Assembly: GCF_021134715.1 (NCBI RefSeq)
Contig: NC_060022.1
Span: 2,051,001-2,115,000, forward strand
DNA: 64,000 nt
Direction of reading: 5' to 3'
Source: Daphnia pulex
Taxonomy: Eukaryota; Arthropoda; Branchiopoda; Diplostraca; Daphniidae
In this document: positions 45,301 to 57,359 of the stretch, piece by piece
How positions within the stretch are numbered: the stretch's first letter is position 1
How the letters are laid out: every line of letters starts with the position of its first letter
The notes under the pieces: generated by a model
What the model saw: only the letters and a program-made list of their open reading frames with translations
Databases searched by the model: none
Told to the model about the DNA's origin: nothing
Translations under genes and position numbers: made by a program

Positions 45301-48300
45301 AATGGTCAAAGAACTGAAATCTGGAGAGACTAGTTTTTGTGGCGCAGTGAAAGTTTGATCCACACCGTCGAGCACCATTAATTCCGTGGGAAATCCGTTG
45401 ATAGATCCGTTGACTATGATTTCATCACTAACACTGACGTGGTAGAATTTCAAGCGGCATGTTACCGAATTGAAGTTATCGTCAAATTGCAATACACTTC
45501 CTAGCAGCTCATCCAAGTCATATTTGTTAAGACGGCCCTTAACATCCAGCGCAGAAAAGTCGACAAAACGTTGGAAATCGTAGCGGCCAGTAATAGTCTG
45601 ATCAGTGCTGGATGTAAGCAACTCCTCCAGTAACTTCAACCCGTTTATGTAGCCGTCAACCTGCAGACTATTTATCTTCAATGAGGAAAATTTCTTGGGG
45701 CCAGTTATTACAACGTCGACGCCATTCTGCATGAAGAAAAATTATAATGAAAGCTATAAAATCTGATAAAATTTAATGAGAAAATATTTTTACTTACGGA
45801 ATAAACAATGTCGTTCAGGAGGTCTTCAAGGCTTTCTCCGTTTACCTTTAAGTGTCCGGCAGCCAAAGAACCATCAATTGAGCATAAATTACGAATGGTG
45901 ACGTTCTTATTTATTCCTTGCAGCTTTAAGATAGCAGGATGCACTCCGTGTTCCCTGACAGCTTTCCAGTCAACCCCATTGACATTTTCTACGGTTAAAT
46001 CTCCAGTAGGAACTTCAAATCCATTTAACAAACGCAATGCTCCCTCAACAGTTTGATTTGTATCGAGTGTAAGGGCGTTATGAAGATGATGGTTGTTAAC
46101 TGTTTTTTCAACATGAAGTACACGGGTGGTAACGTCCCCATGGAAAACTTTTTCTCCTGCAAAGCAGATTTGAAATAAATCTGCTATATAACCGTATTAA
46201 AGAATATACCAGTCATGACGATGTCGTCCAAACTTGTGTTTTTAGTTATGAAGTCATCAAAATTAATTCCGTTGATGATTTCAACTTGGAGAAACTTTTC
46301 AGCAGTAACACCCTATACAGAAATGAGCGGAATTATGAAATAAAATTTTTTTTGCGTTGCAAACCTAAACATACTTGTTTAAAAACGATGCTGCCTTCAA
46401 TAAGCTGGTCAGCGTCTAATCTAATAGCGCTGGCATTCAAAGCCATTATATCGATGTCGTTAACCATGTCAGATTTTATCTCCAAATTTCCGTCTATCAC
46501 CAAATGGTCGAAATGGACGTTATCCAGCTGAACGTCAAGTGTTTGATCGACGACGACATTAGGTAGCACATGCGAAGCATCAACTCCGTTCAGGTGTCCA
46601 TCGACAGATAAATCGACAACGATCACATCATCACCGAAATTAATTGAGTCTATAATAATAAAAAAAAATGTTATTGTCTTTAATAACAGAACGAAGTGAT
46701 AATATTTACCAAGGGTATCATTTGAAGTCAAAATTTCACTACTCAAATCGATTCCGTTAACAGTTCCACCAACGATTACGTCTCCGACAACGCTAACATT
46801 ATTGTTGACGATGAGGTTACCAGTGATTTTAGGATGTTTGTCACTTTTCACAAGAACATCTTCAACTAAAATGCCGTTGATTTGTTTGGCGCTAAGGGCA
46901 TCGGTTGTCAGTGTCCCCATTAACACAAGACTCTCTATCATTCGCTCGGAATCAAGCCGGACTACATCGGTGACCAAAGGGTCGAAAGGTAGTCCATTCA
47001 GTTTCTCAACAGACAATTTGGTTACTTCGAGTTGATTGATTAACATTGACCCGTCGACGATAAGGTGCCCAAAATCGATGTTATCTTGAGTAGCGTTTTG
47101 GATTGTACCTGTGAATCAAATAATAGTAAAATAAAAATGAATCAAATATTATGTTTAATCACTTTACCTTGTAAACGACCATCAATGTCGTCAAGCAGTC
47201 TTTCTAGTTCAGTCATCTTTTTCTGGATATCACCGACAATGACATCAAGTCCGGGGATCCAGGATTCCGGATTGAAATCAACTTCAGTTTGATTGATTTT
47301 CTCCAGTGTAACTTCCGGTACCTCAATCGTTCTCACCTTCCACGAGCCCTTCAGTTTGACATCACTATCATACAGTACTATTCCTTTGGAAAATTCGAGA
47401 AATTCGCGCGATTTGGCACCAGCCTTTTCAGCTGCAGAAGTAGTCGCGTCGATGCGACCTTGAACTCCGAGTAGTTGTCGGGCTACAGGATTTTCTATAG
47501 GCTCCAAGTGGACATCGACTGTAAAAATCCATCCTACTGATCCTTCAGAAATGACCAGTAGTAATTGCTGATCGAGAATGATTGACGTGAGTGAGCTGAA
47601 ATCCAAATTGTCGATAGATGTGAGGCAGCCAATGTCTAGGAACCAAATATTAGTCTGTGATTTAATGTACATGACAGAAAAATTTAGTATTTTACCCGAA
47701 GGTTTTATTTTCTTAGGCGGTGAATCTATAGCGATTGGATCGGAGCAAGTCGATTGCATGGGTACGAATGTAAGTGACGAGGCATCTAGCAGCAAAATAT
47801 TGACGAAAGCTTCAAATGACGTCACATTAAATCCGCTGATTAATAGAAAAGTATCGTCGCGGTAAGTTGGTGGCGATAAAGGCTTGATGACCGACACGCC
47901 TTGAAGAGGCAAAGTTTGTAATGCCTCGTAGAAACCATCGACGAACTGGAAGATTTTCATAGATTGAAATGTGGCAAACGCCAAGTAGTGAGTCGAACCT
48001 ATCCGGAAACATTGAAAATCCTGCGGAAGAGGGATTTAAAAATAACTACCTGAATTCTTCTAAATAATACAATAGAAGACCACTTACCTTAACTCCTTCT
48101 GCCTCAATTATCTGGTGATGTTCTAGTTGAAGAGTGTCAAACAGATAAGTGTTGAGCCGTTTCTGATCAACGTCGTAATGAAACAGATGCCCTTGGCCAT
48201 CAACGGTACATATCTGTATCGGAGAGTTGTCGGTGAATGAGGATGTCGTCACCAGGCTGTCGGATGGAAAACAGAATACATTACGTGATAAATAATTACA

Positions 48301-49435
48301 GGAAAATAAATACGATGTACTTACTCGAAGTGAATTTGGCCTTTATTCAAGGCCAACTTGAAGATTCCAGGTCTTATCTGATTATCTGTCTTTTTAGCTA
48401 ACATGCAAAAAATATCTCCATTCACGTCAAACACTCGCAACCCTGAAAACTCGTTAATAAGCTGTTGGTTAACAGAGAGTTCCAGTGTGTCCTGTTATGA
48501 TAGAAAATTTAGCATTTGTCGGAAAAAATCGTATTAATTCAAAACTCGCCTTGTGAACTTTGTAAACCTCTAGACTTTTTGGTGTTAATACCAACAGAAA
48601 TAGAAGAATTTCGCCGCTTTCTGGGTCGAAGAGTTTGAAATGCTCAAGGGATATTGCATTATCAGACAATACTAAAAGTACAAACAATGATGACATATTG
48701 TTCCAACAAATACAATCCAGCACAAATTATATTTACTTTTATAGTCCATGAGTTGGAGAGCGTTAGAATTCAGACGATACAAGTTGAGGCGATCACCACA
48801 AGTTACTAACGTGTATCTCCGTTTCTCATATTGCACCGAATCGAGCAATACTTCATTTTCATTTTGGCTTGGACATTGCAGCGTGTTGGAAGAAACGATG
48901 TTCACAGAATCCACCACCAATTCTAACATTTTAAAATCACGAAATAAGATAACCACAAGATCTGCCACGCTTTCTGACTACTTACGATCTCGATGCTGAT
49001 AAAGATCGGGAACGAATCCTGTCCAAACGTCTTGAACTGGAGCAGCTCGACGATGTCGTTCATGACGATCTAATGCCTGGAATACAGTGTCCTGAAGTTG
49101 CAGTTCAAATTCTGACCACAAATTCGCTACAGCCGACTCACTATCCTAATGATTGAAACATTTCCACAATAGGAATTAAGACTAAACATTCAACAAACGA
49201 ATCAAAACCAAAAAAAATTAAATTCACCGGTATCTTGAATGCCAAACGACAAGGAACAATGAGCAGTGCCGAAATTATAACAATGGAGGCCATTCTCAGG
49301 AGAGACACATCCGTCACCGTCTACAGACAATCGCTTACAGACGAAGACATCTGATTCTGACCATCCAACATCCAAGGGGCAAATTTGAGAAACTAATTTT
49401 ACAGATACATTTTCAATTTGTGAATTACTTCGCAT
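42330..49435 (-). CDS. Very large beta-propeller / beta-repeat protein
   Basis: About 16 exons on the minus strand give an estimated 1,900-2,000 residues, ending in DYIVD at 42330. I followed the frame through most but not all junctions. The N-terminal part (to about 47500) has short beta-rich repeats like those of EAR/EPTP propellers. It is followed by a helical linker near 47150-47300. The centre (about 43350-47100) is a long series of 55-65-residue repeats of the form 'DQTI-G--F----L-V-G-VNG--L--L', suggesting a beta-helix or solenoid. The last 300 residues form a second propeller-like region. The first exon is cysteine-rich (CPLDVGW, CVSPENGLHC) and has many N-glycosylation sites after it, so secretion is likely. 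No signal peptide is seen at the ATG at 49435; a further 5' exon may exist. Function unknown. Confidence 0.72.
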
Positions 49436-49980
49436 TATTCTTTAACATGTAACAAAAAATACACGAATAAAAATAGTGTAATTGGTATCTAGATTAATGT
49501 TTATTTTTTATTTAAAAGATTGTGTGCTAATCAGACAATGTCTCCACGTGTTTCTCATGAGGCCTAACGTGGATCCACGTAGATAAAAGATACCATTGGC
49601 TGTAACTACGAAGGTTAGCCCTCAACGACTTTTTTTCCCCAGGTTGGCGTTACCTAAAAAGTTTTTTATAGCCGCTTTTAGTTGGTTTTGACAACCTAAA
49701 TTTTGTCGTCCTACCCCCTACACGCTTTATTTGATATGCAAAGCCACCTCTAAGGCGCAATAAGGCGTTCTAGTCCTATCTAATAATGTTAGGACTTTGC
49801 CATTGATAAACTGTCAGTTCCAATCGCTGGTAGTGAGTGAAAGGTCGATATTGATAGCATCTAATCTTTTCGTCTCTGCTTTAAAGTCAAACATTTAGTT
49901 GGATCTGAACTAGTATTTAGCTTGTGCAAGTGTACTGTTTAGTTAGACATATTACAACTTTGCTGATTCACAGTACGAAT
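49436..49980. promoter_or_regulatory. Divergent promoter region, repeat gene / SCCPDH
   Basis: 545 bases separate two divergent start codons. The right half (about 49800-49980) would hold the SCCPDH 5' untranslated region. An exon with a signal peptide for the repeat gene could lie here, but I could not identify one. Confidence 0.45.
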
Positions 49981-51812
49981 ATGGCACGAGAGTACGATTT
50001 GATCATTTTTGGTGCGACGGGATTCACTGGGCAGTATGTCGTTGAGGTAATTATTAATTCTTAATTAATTTAAAAAAATTCGTTGAGGTAATTATTAATT
50101 CTTTTTATTAATTCTTGCTAATCGTTAGGAAGTAGCTCGTGTTGCCGACGAAGAGAAACTCACTTGGGCAGTTGCTGGTCGTCATGTCGAAAAGTTAAAG
50201 CAAATTTTGGAAAAAGCTGAGAAAGTGACTGGTGAATTTTGATAAGCTATTTCACTGTCTGTATTTTTGCTTAATAAATTTTATTTTTACATTATTGCAG
50301 GCAAATCTCTCGCGAATGTTGGAGTCATCAAGGCAGATGTTAGTGATCCTAATTCACTTAGTGAGATGGCTAAGAAAGGGAAGATTGTTCTAAACTGTGT
50401 GGGGCCTTACAGGTATGTGAAGGACTAAACATATTTTTAATGTGTTACCATAATGCATCTCGAATGTCTAGATTTTATGGAGAAGCTGTAGTGAAAGCCT
50501 GTGTAGAAAATGGAACAAGTCATCTTGACATAAGTGGGGAGCCTCAAGTAAATTTAGACAAATAAAATAACTGACTTAATTTCCATTTAATTAACTTTTA
50601 TTTTTATTATCTCCTTGATTTTAGTTTCTTGAAAGGATGCAGTTGGATTACAATTCTACTGCTCGTGATAACAATTGCTATGTAGTGGGTGCTTGTGGAT
50701 TTGACAGTATCCCAGCTGATATGGGAACTGTTTTTCTAGAACAAGAATTTGATGGGCAAGTCAACTCTGTTGAAACATATTTGAATATCAAGGCCAAACA
50801 TGTAAGCTTAATCACACAACCAAATATTTAGACGAGTCTTAAATGCGCTATTATTTATTAAACGCACCAGGGATTTCATCTTCACTACGGAACTTGGCAG
50901 AGTGCTATCTACGGGTTCGCTTGTGCCAACGAATTGAAACCGTTGCGCAAGAAGCTTTTCCCTCAGCGGTTGCCCGAGTGTCAACCAAAGCTAAAATCAA
51001 GGTGTGTAATTTAAATTCAAACAATACCTTTAAAAAAAAAAAAAATTAATGTTCTCTTCTGTAAACAAAAAGGGGTCCACTCCATCAAAACCCAATCGTC
51101 AAATCATGGTGTCTACCATTTCCTGGATCTGATCGCTCTGTTGTGATGCGATCTCAGCGGTACTTCTACGAAAAGGAGAAAAAGCGCCCAGTGCAAATGT
51201 CAGCGTACGTACAATGCCCTTCGTTAATTGCGGCTGTACTGATGATCTTAACGGCTACCGTGTTCGGTATTTTGGCGAGTTTCAAATTCGGACGCAGTTT
51301 GCTGGAAAAGGTACGTAATTGGTTTTAACAAAGGGGAATTTAACGATTGCATAACTTTCTGTTGTCTGAATGACTGAATAGTACCCAAAAGTGTTTTCAT
51401 TCGGAGCATTTGACCACAAAGGTCCAACAAAAAAAGAAATGGAGGGAACGTCATTTGTTCTTACTTTAGCTGGAAAAGGATGGAGCGAGAAACTGGCAGA
51501 GCCGACGGATGTGAACAAGAATCGCCCCGAGAAAGAGCTGGTGGTTCAAGTGTCTGGACCTGAACTTGGTTACGTTGCCACACCAATATGCTTGGTACAA
51601 GCCGCTCTTGTACTTCTTCGCGAAGCTGATAAACTGCCCTCTGAGTACTTACGTCTAAATTTTCCTGTGTTGTGTAAATTTCAATTTTTTTTTGGTATTT
51701 TTACAGAGGGGGAGTGTATCCACCTGGAGCGGCATTTGGTAAAACTTCCCTGATTAAGCGTTTAACCAAATATGGAGTCAAATTCGAAACTGGCCTCAAA
51801 AGTTCTTTATAA
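49981..51812 (+). CDS. Sccpdh: Saccharopine dehydrogenase-like oxidoreductase
   Basis: Nine exons join in frame: 49981-50046, 50129-50231, 50301-50412, 50472-50547, 50625-50801, 50871-51001, 51073-51310, 51382-51644 and 51707-51812. They give 423 residues; human SCCPDH has 429. The N-terminus has the Rossmann motif IIFGATGFTGQYV and then WAVAGRH, VLNCVGPYRFYGE and YVVGACGFDSIPADMG, all diagnostic of the family. A hydrophobic segment (SLIAAVLMILTATVFGIL) near residue 290 and the C-terminal GGVYPPGAAFGKT are also family features. SCCPDH is found on membranes and lipid droplets. Its substrate is unknown, and it is not the lysine-pathway enzyme. It is convergent with SKI2, with only 184 bases between stops. 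Confidence 0.95.
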
Positions 51813-51996
51813 GAAAATGAAAAACATTTGTTGCTGCACTTTTTCTTGTTGGAAAAATTATTCCTCTATATTAATTCATATTGTTTTTTAAAAAGAAACT
51901 TTACTTTTGTTACTTAACTTAAGGTTTGGAAATGTAATCCATTTACCTAGCATTAAATTGGTGGTTCTTTGCAATTTTCTCTTGTCTTGCTTTTAT

Positions 51997-54900
51997 TTAT
52001 TGGGTGTACAAACTGGCCGCAAAAACAATGTCACGTTTGATTGCTGTAGAAGCTTCTCCCATTTTCTGGTAGAGAATCGGATCGCCAATGATGCGAGCAG
52101 CATCTCGGACGTCACGCAATGTTTCGTCTAATCGCTGAATACACCGCACAATCATTCCTTCTTGGACATCCGTCAACCCCATAATCTCGGCGAAAGGCTA
52201 TCGGGAAAATAGGCATTATTACAGAGAAAGTCAAGTACGTTGAAGGCAAATTACCATTCCTTTGGCCCACTCGTAAACAACTTCTACCAACTCGAACCTA
52301 AACTGGTCCACAAAATCTCCGACCGCCTCCTTTAACCCACACGCCTGTTGCGTACGCCCAATCTTTTCGGCTATCTCTCGAATTCGATACCGACCCTATA
52401 GTAATCAAAGAAGAGTTAGTGCAAATGGTTGCTAATTTAAACAAATACAAGAAAATGCAGTTTTCACCTTTTCTAGAACAGGGGTCATTGTTGGTTCACT
52501 TGCGTTCTTTTGCTGAAATACCAGGCAGGAAAGCAAGGCAGCAATTTCAGCTGGTTGCAGTTCAGTGAGGACGTTGTGGAATACCAGCTCAGTAATTATC
52601 AGTTCGTGATTTCCCATTTCGCAAGCCACTTTGCCCTTCATTTGCACTGAGATATGGAGGGAAAAAAATGAATGGCTATCATTACACTGCAACCTGTTCA
52701 ACATTGCTTACACGTTCCGTTGCCATCAACATAATTAAGCTCTTTTAGGACTTCGAGTCGAGAATGGTATTCAGCTGAATGTAGTAAGCTATCTTCAGAC
52801 AATAAGAATTGGGTCCTCTGTAACTCTTCTTGGATGCTCATAGAGGCACTTGTTTGTTCCAACTGAATTCAAGAAATACGTAAAAATTAAATTTTTAAAA
52901 TTCTTAAAATATTTTTACATGTTGCTCGAACTGTGAGCAGGCGGTGCAGGTTGCGGACGCCAATCTGTTTAACAGAATTGTCAGTTCCTGCATCTTTCCC
53001 ACTAGATCCATGTTTGTCCACTTCCAATCTTGAAGTGGATTGATGACTTCAATGGATGCAGCTTGTGAAAGACGTGATAATTCCTGAACAGCCATGGAGC
53101 AACTTGGTCCAGGCGGGTTGTCTCTGGAAAATTAAAAAAAATATTAGAATTGAAATTTATCATGTAATATTTCAGCAATACCGGAAACGAGGTATTTGTC
53201 GATTATCCCAATCAGCGACAATTTTGTCTGACTCGATTTTGAGCTGAGTTCTGGTCACTTCCCAAATTTGTTTGGCTTTGATGAGCACAACGGCATGATT
53301 GACTCTTGATGTTGGATAGAACAAGCCTTTCTTTAACTGTGAGATGCCTAGCATCTTCGTCCAGATCAGGTCGTCCTTTTTGTTGGCCACTTCGCCGTCT
53401 CCACTAACCAGCAACAGAATCTTGTACAGTTTTTCTTTGGATCTCGAATCGACAGACAAGAGAATGGCTAGCTTGTTGCATCGTGATTGATGTTGGACGA
53501 TCAAAACTCGCCCAGGGTTCATCTCGCGCACCATACTAGGATGGGATAATAAACTTTCCTGCATTTCTTCCTACAGTGGATACAAAAAATTAGTATACCT
53601 GTAAAATCAATTGCTCATAACACGAAAATACCTTTAGACGTAGATAGGCAGAAGCATTGTTGTAGTAACTATCAATGTCAGTACAAATATCACAGGCTAA
53701 CTGGGGAATCATTTGGACTTGATCGTACAGCTAAAATTTAAAAAAAAATTATGTTAAACAGAAAGTCCAATATTCACAACATTTTGCGATAATTACTTTA
53801 CCTTTTGCAACTGCTCCTTCACCTTACCCAACTTGGATTGCTGATGGTCTTCGCCAAAAGATCGCTTCATCATATCCTCCACGCGTAAATGCTCGACACG
53901 CAAAAGGTTAAGAATCATGGAATAGGTAACACGAAATTGGGACGACAGCTTCATCGGCTGTCCCAACATCATTGCGTGCAATTCACTTGATTCAGGAACA
54001 TCATTTTTGCACAGAATGATGACCTTGGCAGATAGGGAATTTAAATAGAAATCGAGAGACAACTTAATAAATATATACTGTGCCGGTTGTATCGAGACCA
54101 CGACGTCCAGCACGACCAGCCATCTGAATATACTCCGCCGGAAGTAAATTACGGAATCCCGTTCCATCGTGTTTGCGGATAGTATCAAACACAACAGTTC
54201 TTGCCGGCATGTTAACGCCCATTGCAAATGTTTCGGTGGCAAAGAGAAGCTTTAAAATGTGAACAATGATTAATTTATTCATGATTCAGAAAATTTAGAA
54301 ATATAGACAATACCTTAACGAGTCCTTCCTGGAAGAGCATCTCTACTACCTCTTTCAAAATCGGTAATATGCCACTGTGGTGGACGCCAATACCTCTCTT
54401 CAATAGAGTCTGCATATTCGTTACCTAGAAGAAAATCTCAATATTATTTCTAAAATATTTGCTATGATTAAGATGTCGCACACCTGCGGCAGTTTTTGAT
54501 CGGATCCTTTTAATCGAGACACGCATTTTTGAAAAAATTGATGAATGCGTCCTCGTTCCTCAGCTGTTACCAGATCAACCGATGTTAGTAGGGATGAATT
54601 CTGATCGCAACGATTGCGCGAAAAAGTGAATGCCACTACAGGCAATTGATCCTGTTTCTTGAGATGGTCCAGAAGTGCAATCAATAAATTTTTCTCTTGG
54701 GCTTGCCCCCAGCCTAAATGATGCAACTTATTGTAAAATAATTGTAGACATAACTACAATAATTGGCAGCACCTTTGTGACCACCTCCTCCACCGGGGGC
54801 TCTGCCAGCTTCTTTAGTTGGTACACCACGTCCTCTACCAGCCGCAGCTGCAGCTCCACCTGGTTTGACATCTTTCTCTTTAGACTTCTTGGCTTCCATA

Positions 54901-56910
54901 GCGGCCATGTACCTGTAACACGCCCAATAATAATGTAAAAAGAAAGCGAAAGAAAAAACAAACTTTGTCAATTGAAGGATAGCCGTACCCTTTGGGGACG
55001 AAAGCTCCTTCAGCGTTAACAATAAGGAACCGTTCGTCCTTGCTCTTGCCAGTCAAGCCCGTATACAGATAGTGTTCAAGAGGTACAGGTCGCTTCAATG
55101 TACTGATAACATACATCTTTCGTCCTTTTGTTCGACCAACCCAAGTTGCAAACTACAAAGACAAACAAAAACAAATATATTATGTGTTTAAAGCTTATAA
55201 ATTAATTTTGGCCATTTTGCTTACTTCTGAGGTGTTCGGGACCGTAGCGCTGAGCATTACAATATTGACATGCGACGGAAGGAGAATCAGCACCTCTTCC
55301 CAAACCACACCACGTTCACTGTCATTAATGTAATGAACCTCGTCGAAGATAACCCATTCCAAATCACGAATGATGTCAGAACCATTATAGAGCATAGAAC
55401 GAAGGATTTCTGTCGTCATGATGAGGCACGTAGCTTTGGCATTGATCTGAACGTCACCAGTCAAAAGCCCCACATCGGTGAAAGTAGTTTTAAAGTCTCG
55501 GAATTTTTGGTTAGACAAGGCTTTAATAGGTGAAGTGTAGATTGCTCTGAAATGTAAAAGTTGATTTAATGTTTCTCAATGAAAAAGGTTTGTTTAAACT
55601 TCACCTCGTCATATGTTTTTGAGATAGAGCGATTGCGTATTCGGCTACGACAGTTTTTCCTGCAGAAGTGTGAGCAGCAATAAACACATCTTCTCCTTTC
55701 TCGAGATGAATAATAGCCTAGAAAATAAGACATGGAATTCTTTAAATATCTGACAAATATAAAGTACTTATAACAATAAAATTTCGTACGTGTTTTTGAA
55801 ATCTGTCGAGCTCGAAAGGCCAAGTAAACGCGGGGTTCGGAACAAGATCATTGAAGTTTTCCAGCGAAGACGATACATCAATTATCTCCGCCCAATCAGT
55901 CGACTTCAATTTCTGTTTCTCTGACAAGCTTAGTACTTTAGAAATGTCTACTACTGGAATGTCATCGAAATTTTCATTTTCGTTCTCCGACATAGCAATC
56001 GGCTTCTTTTCAGCTACTCGGCCGATAACATCTCATTATTTGCAAAACTATAGAAGAAATATAAATGGATTTAAATCACCAAAGTTGTTTTTCTTTGAGA
56101 GAAGTGGCTCTTCTTCAATCCATTTGAAAATGGATCCCTTCTCTTTGAGCAAATCAGCCAAGTCAATAACAGATGTGCTGTCAGATTCGACGATTAATTT
56201 AGAGTCTTCTTGCTGGTCGTTCGGTTTCGACTTCAATGGTTTTAGAGATGATGCTAGATTAAGGTTGACATCACTCGAGCCAAAATTCATTCCATTTTTG
56301 AATCCTGGTGGAACTGTTTTTAGATCTAGAATAAACAACACCCAGAGTTTTAAAGTTGCAACTTAAGAGACATTTAGACATTTTAATGAAATACCCTTTT
56401 TGAAGCACAATTCCTCCAACAGTTCATCCATCTGAAGCAAATCTGACATGGTTTCCGATGGATTCCACTCTAATCCACCAGGCCAGAATGGCACATTACT
56501 TGCACTACCTCGAACCCATTCACTTGGTGGTCCTTAAAATGCAATTCACACAAAAAAGCGCCATCATCAGTAATGAACAGCCATAAAATAAAATTCATTT
56601 TATTTTAGTCAATACCTGGAATCCTTTGTAAAGACATTGATGTTTTGTTTGTCATTCCTGCATGAGGAGTGACAATTTCAACAACTTCTGCCAAGGCTCC
56701 AGTATTGATGTCTCTCTCAACCAACAAGGTAGTCGGGGTTGCAGCAACTTCAGTCTGGCACAGTTGCTTCATGTTGGCATCATGTTTCCAGTATTGCTGG
56801 ACCATTTCAAGATCATGAATAGGAAGAAGCTGGGGATTTTCTAAATAATTTTGGACTTGGGATTTCATTTCCACAAGAATAGGTGGTGCTCCAAAGGGTA
56901 GGCCGTCCAT
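51997..56910 (-). CDS. tst: SKI2 exosome-associated RNA helicase (twister)
   Basis: A multi-exon minus-strand gene of about 1,200 residues. It starts at an ATG in good context at 56910 ([14 protein letters not shown]) and ends [13 protein letters not shown] at 51997. Early exons 56910-56616, 56532-56395 and 56325-56080 join in frame. Helicase motifs in order: HTSAGKT (Walker A, near 55650), DEVHYIN (near 55340), SATVPN (near 55240), then [17 protein letters not shown] and [10 protein letters not shown] (near 54100-54230). The [10 protein letters not shown] segment and the C-terminal DSHCT-type domain are characteristic of SKI2. With SKI3 and SKI8 it feeds mRNA to the cytoplasmic exosome for 3'-5' decay. 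No disruption was seen, though not every junction was traced. A 57050 ATG opens an out-of-frame upstream ORF. Confidence 0.93.
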
Positions 56911-57359
56911 TTCTGAGTCTGAACAATTTTGTGGTGCTTATTAATTACCAATATAGTTTTAAAGCTGTTATCGGTTACAGCACTATACAGCTCAATAAAG
57001 AGCGATGGATTCTCCAACAATGATTTATGAAATGTCTCAAACGTTTTCATATAATAAAATTTTAGGCTTTAACAGATATGTTTGTTATGATTCCGCGCCT
57101 TGTATATTTTTATTCCACGAAACGTAGAAAGCAATGACAAAAGAGCCCTACAGGTGGCGGTAGAAGCGATTGTCATTCAAATTCAAAATTCATAACAAAC
57201 AGTCAAACACGGACAAACAATTCAAATTTTGCTATAAAAATAACTACGCAAAGACAATCTTGTCAGGGTCAACATTTTATTTTAATTCAAAAAAGACAAT
57301 TTATGCTTCCATAGCTCTGGTTATAACTTATAAATATATATTAATAGGAAGGCTTATTT
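56911..57359. other. SKI2 5' region with upstream ORF, and intergenic DNA
   Basis: The ATG at 57050 begins a 61-codon frame that overlaps the SKI2 start in another frame. A candidate intron (56948-56919) would not restore the frame either. It is probably 5' untranslated sequence. The rest is AT-rich DNA up to the bestrophin 2 stop codon. Confidence 0.5.

Noticed and set aside
56949-57050. First SKI2 exon starting at the ATG at 57050
   Set aside because: The only usable splice junction does not bring it into frame with the conserved SKI2 sequence, which has its own well-placed ATG at 56910.
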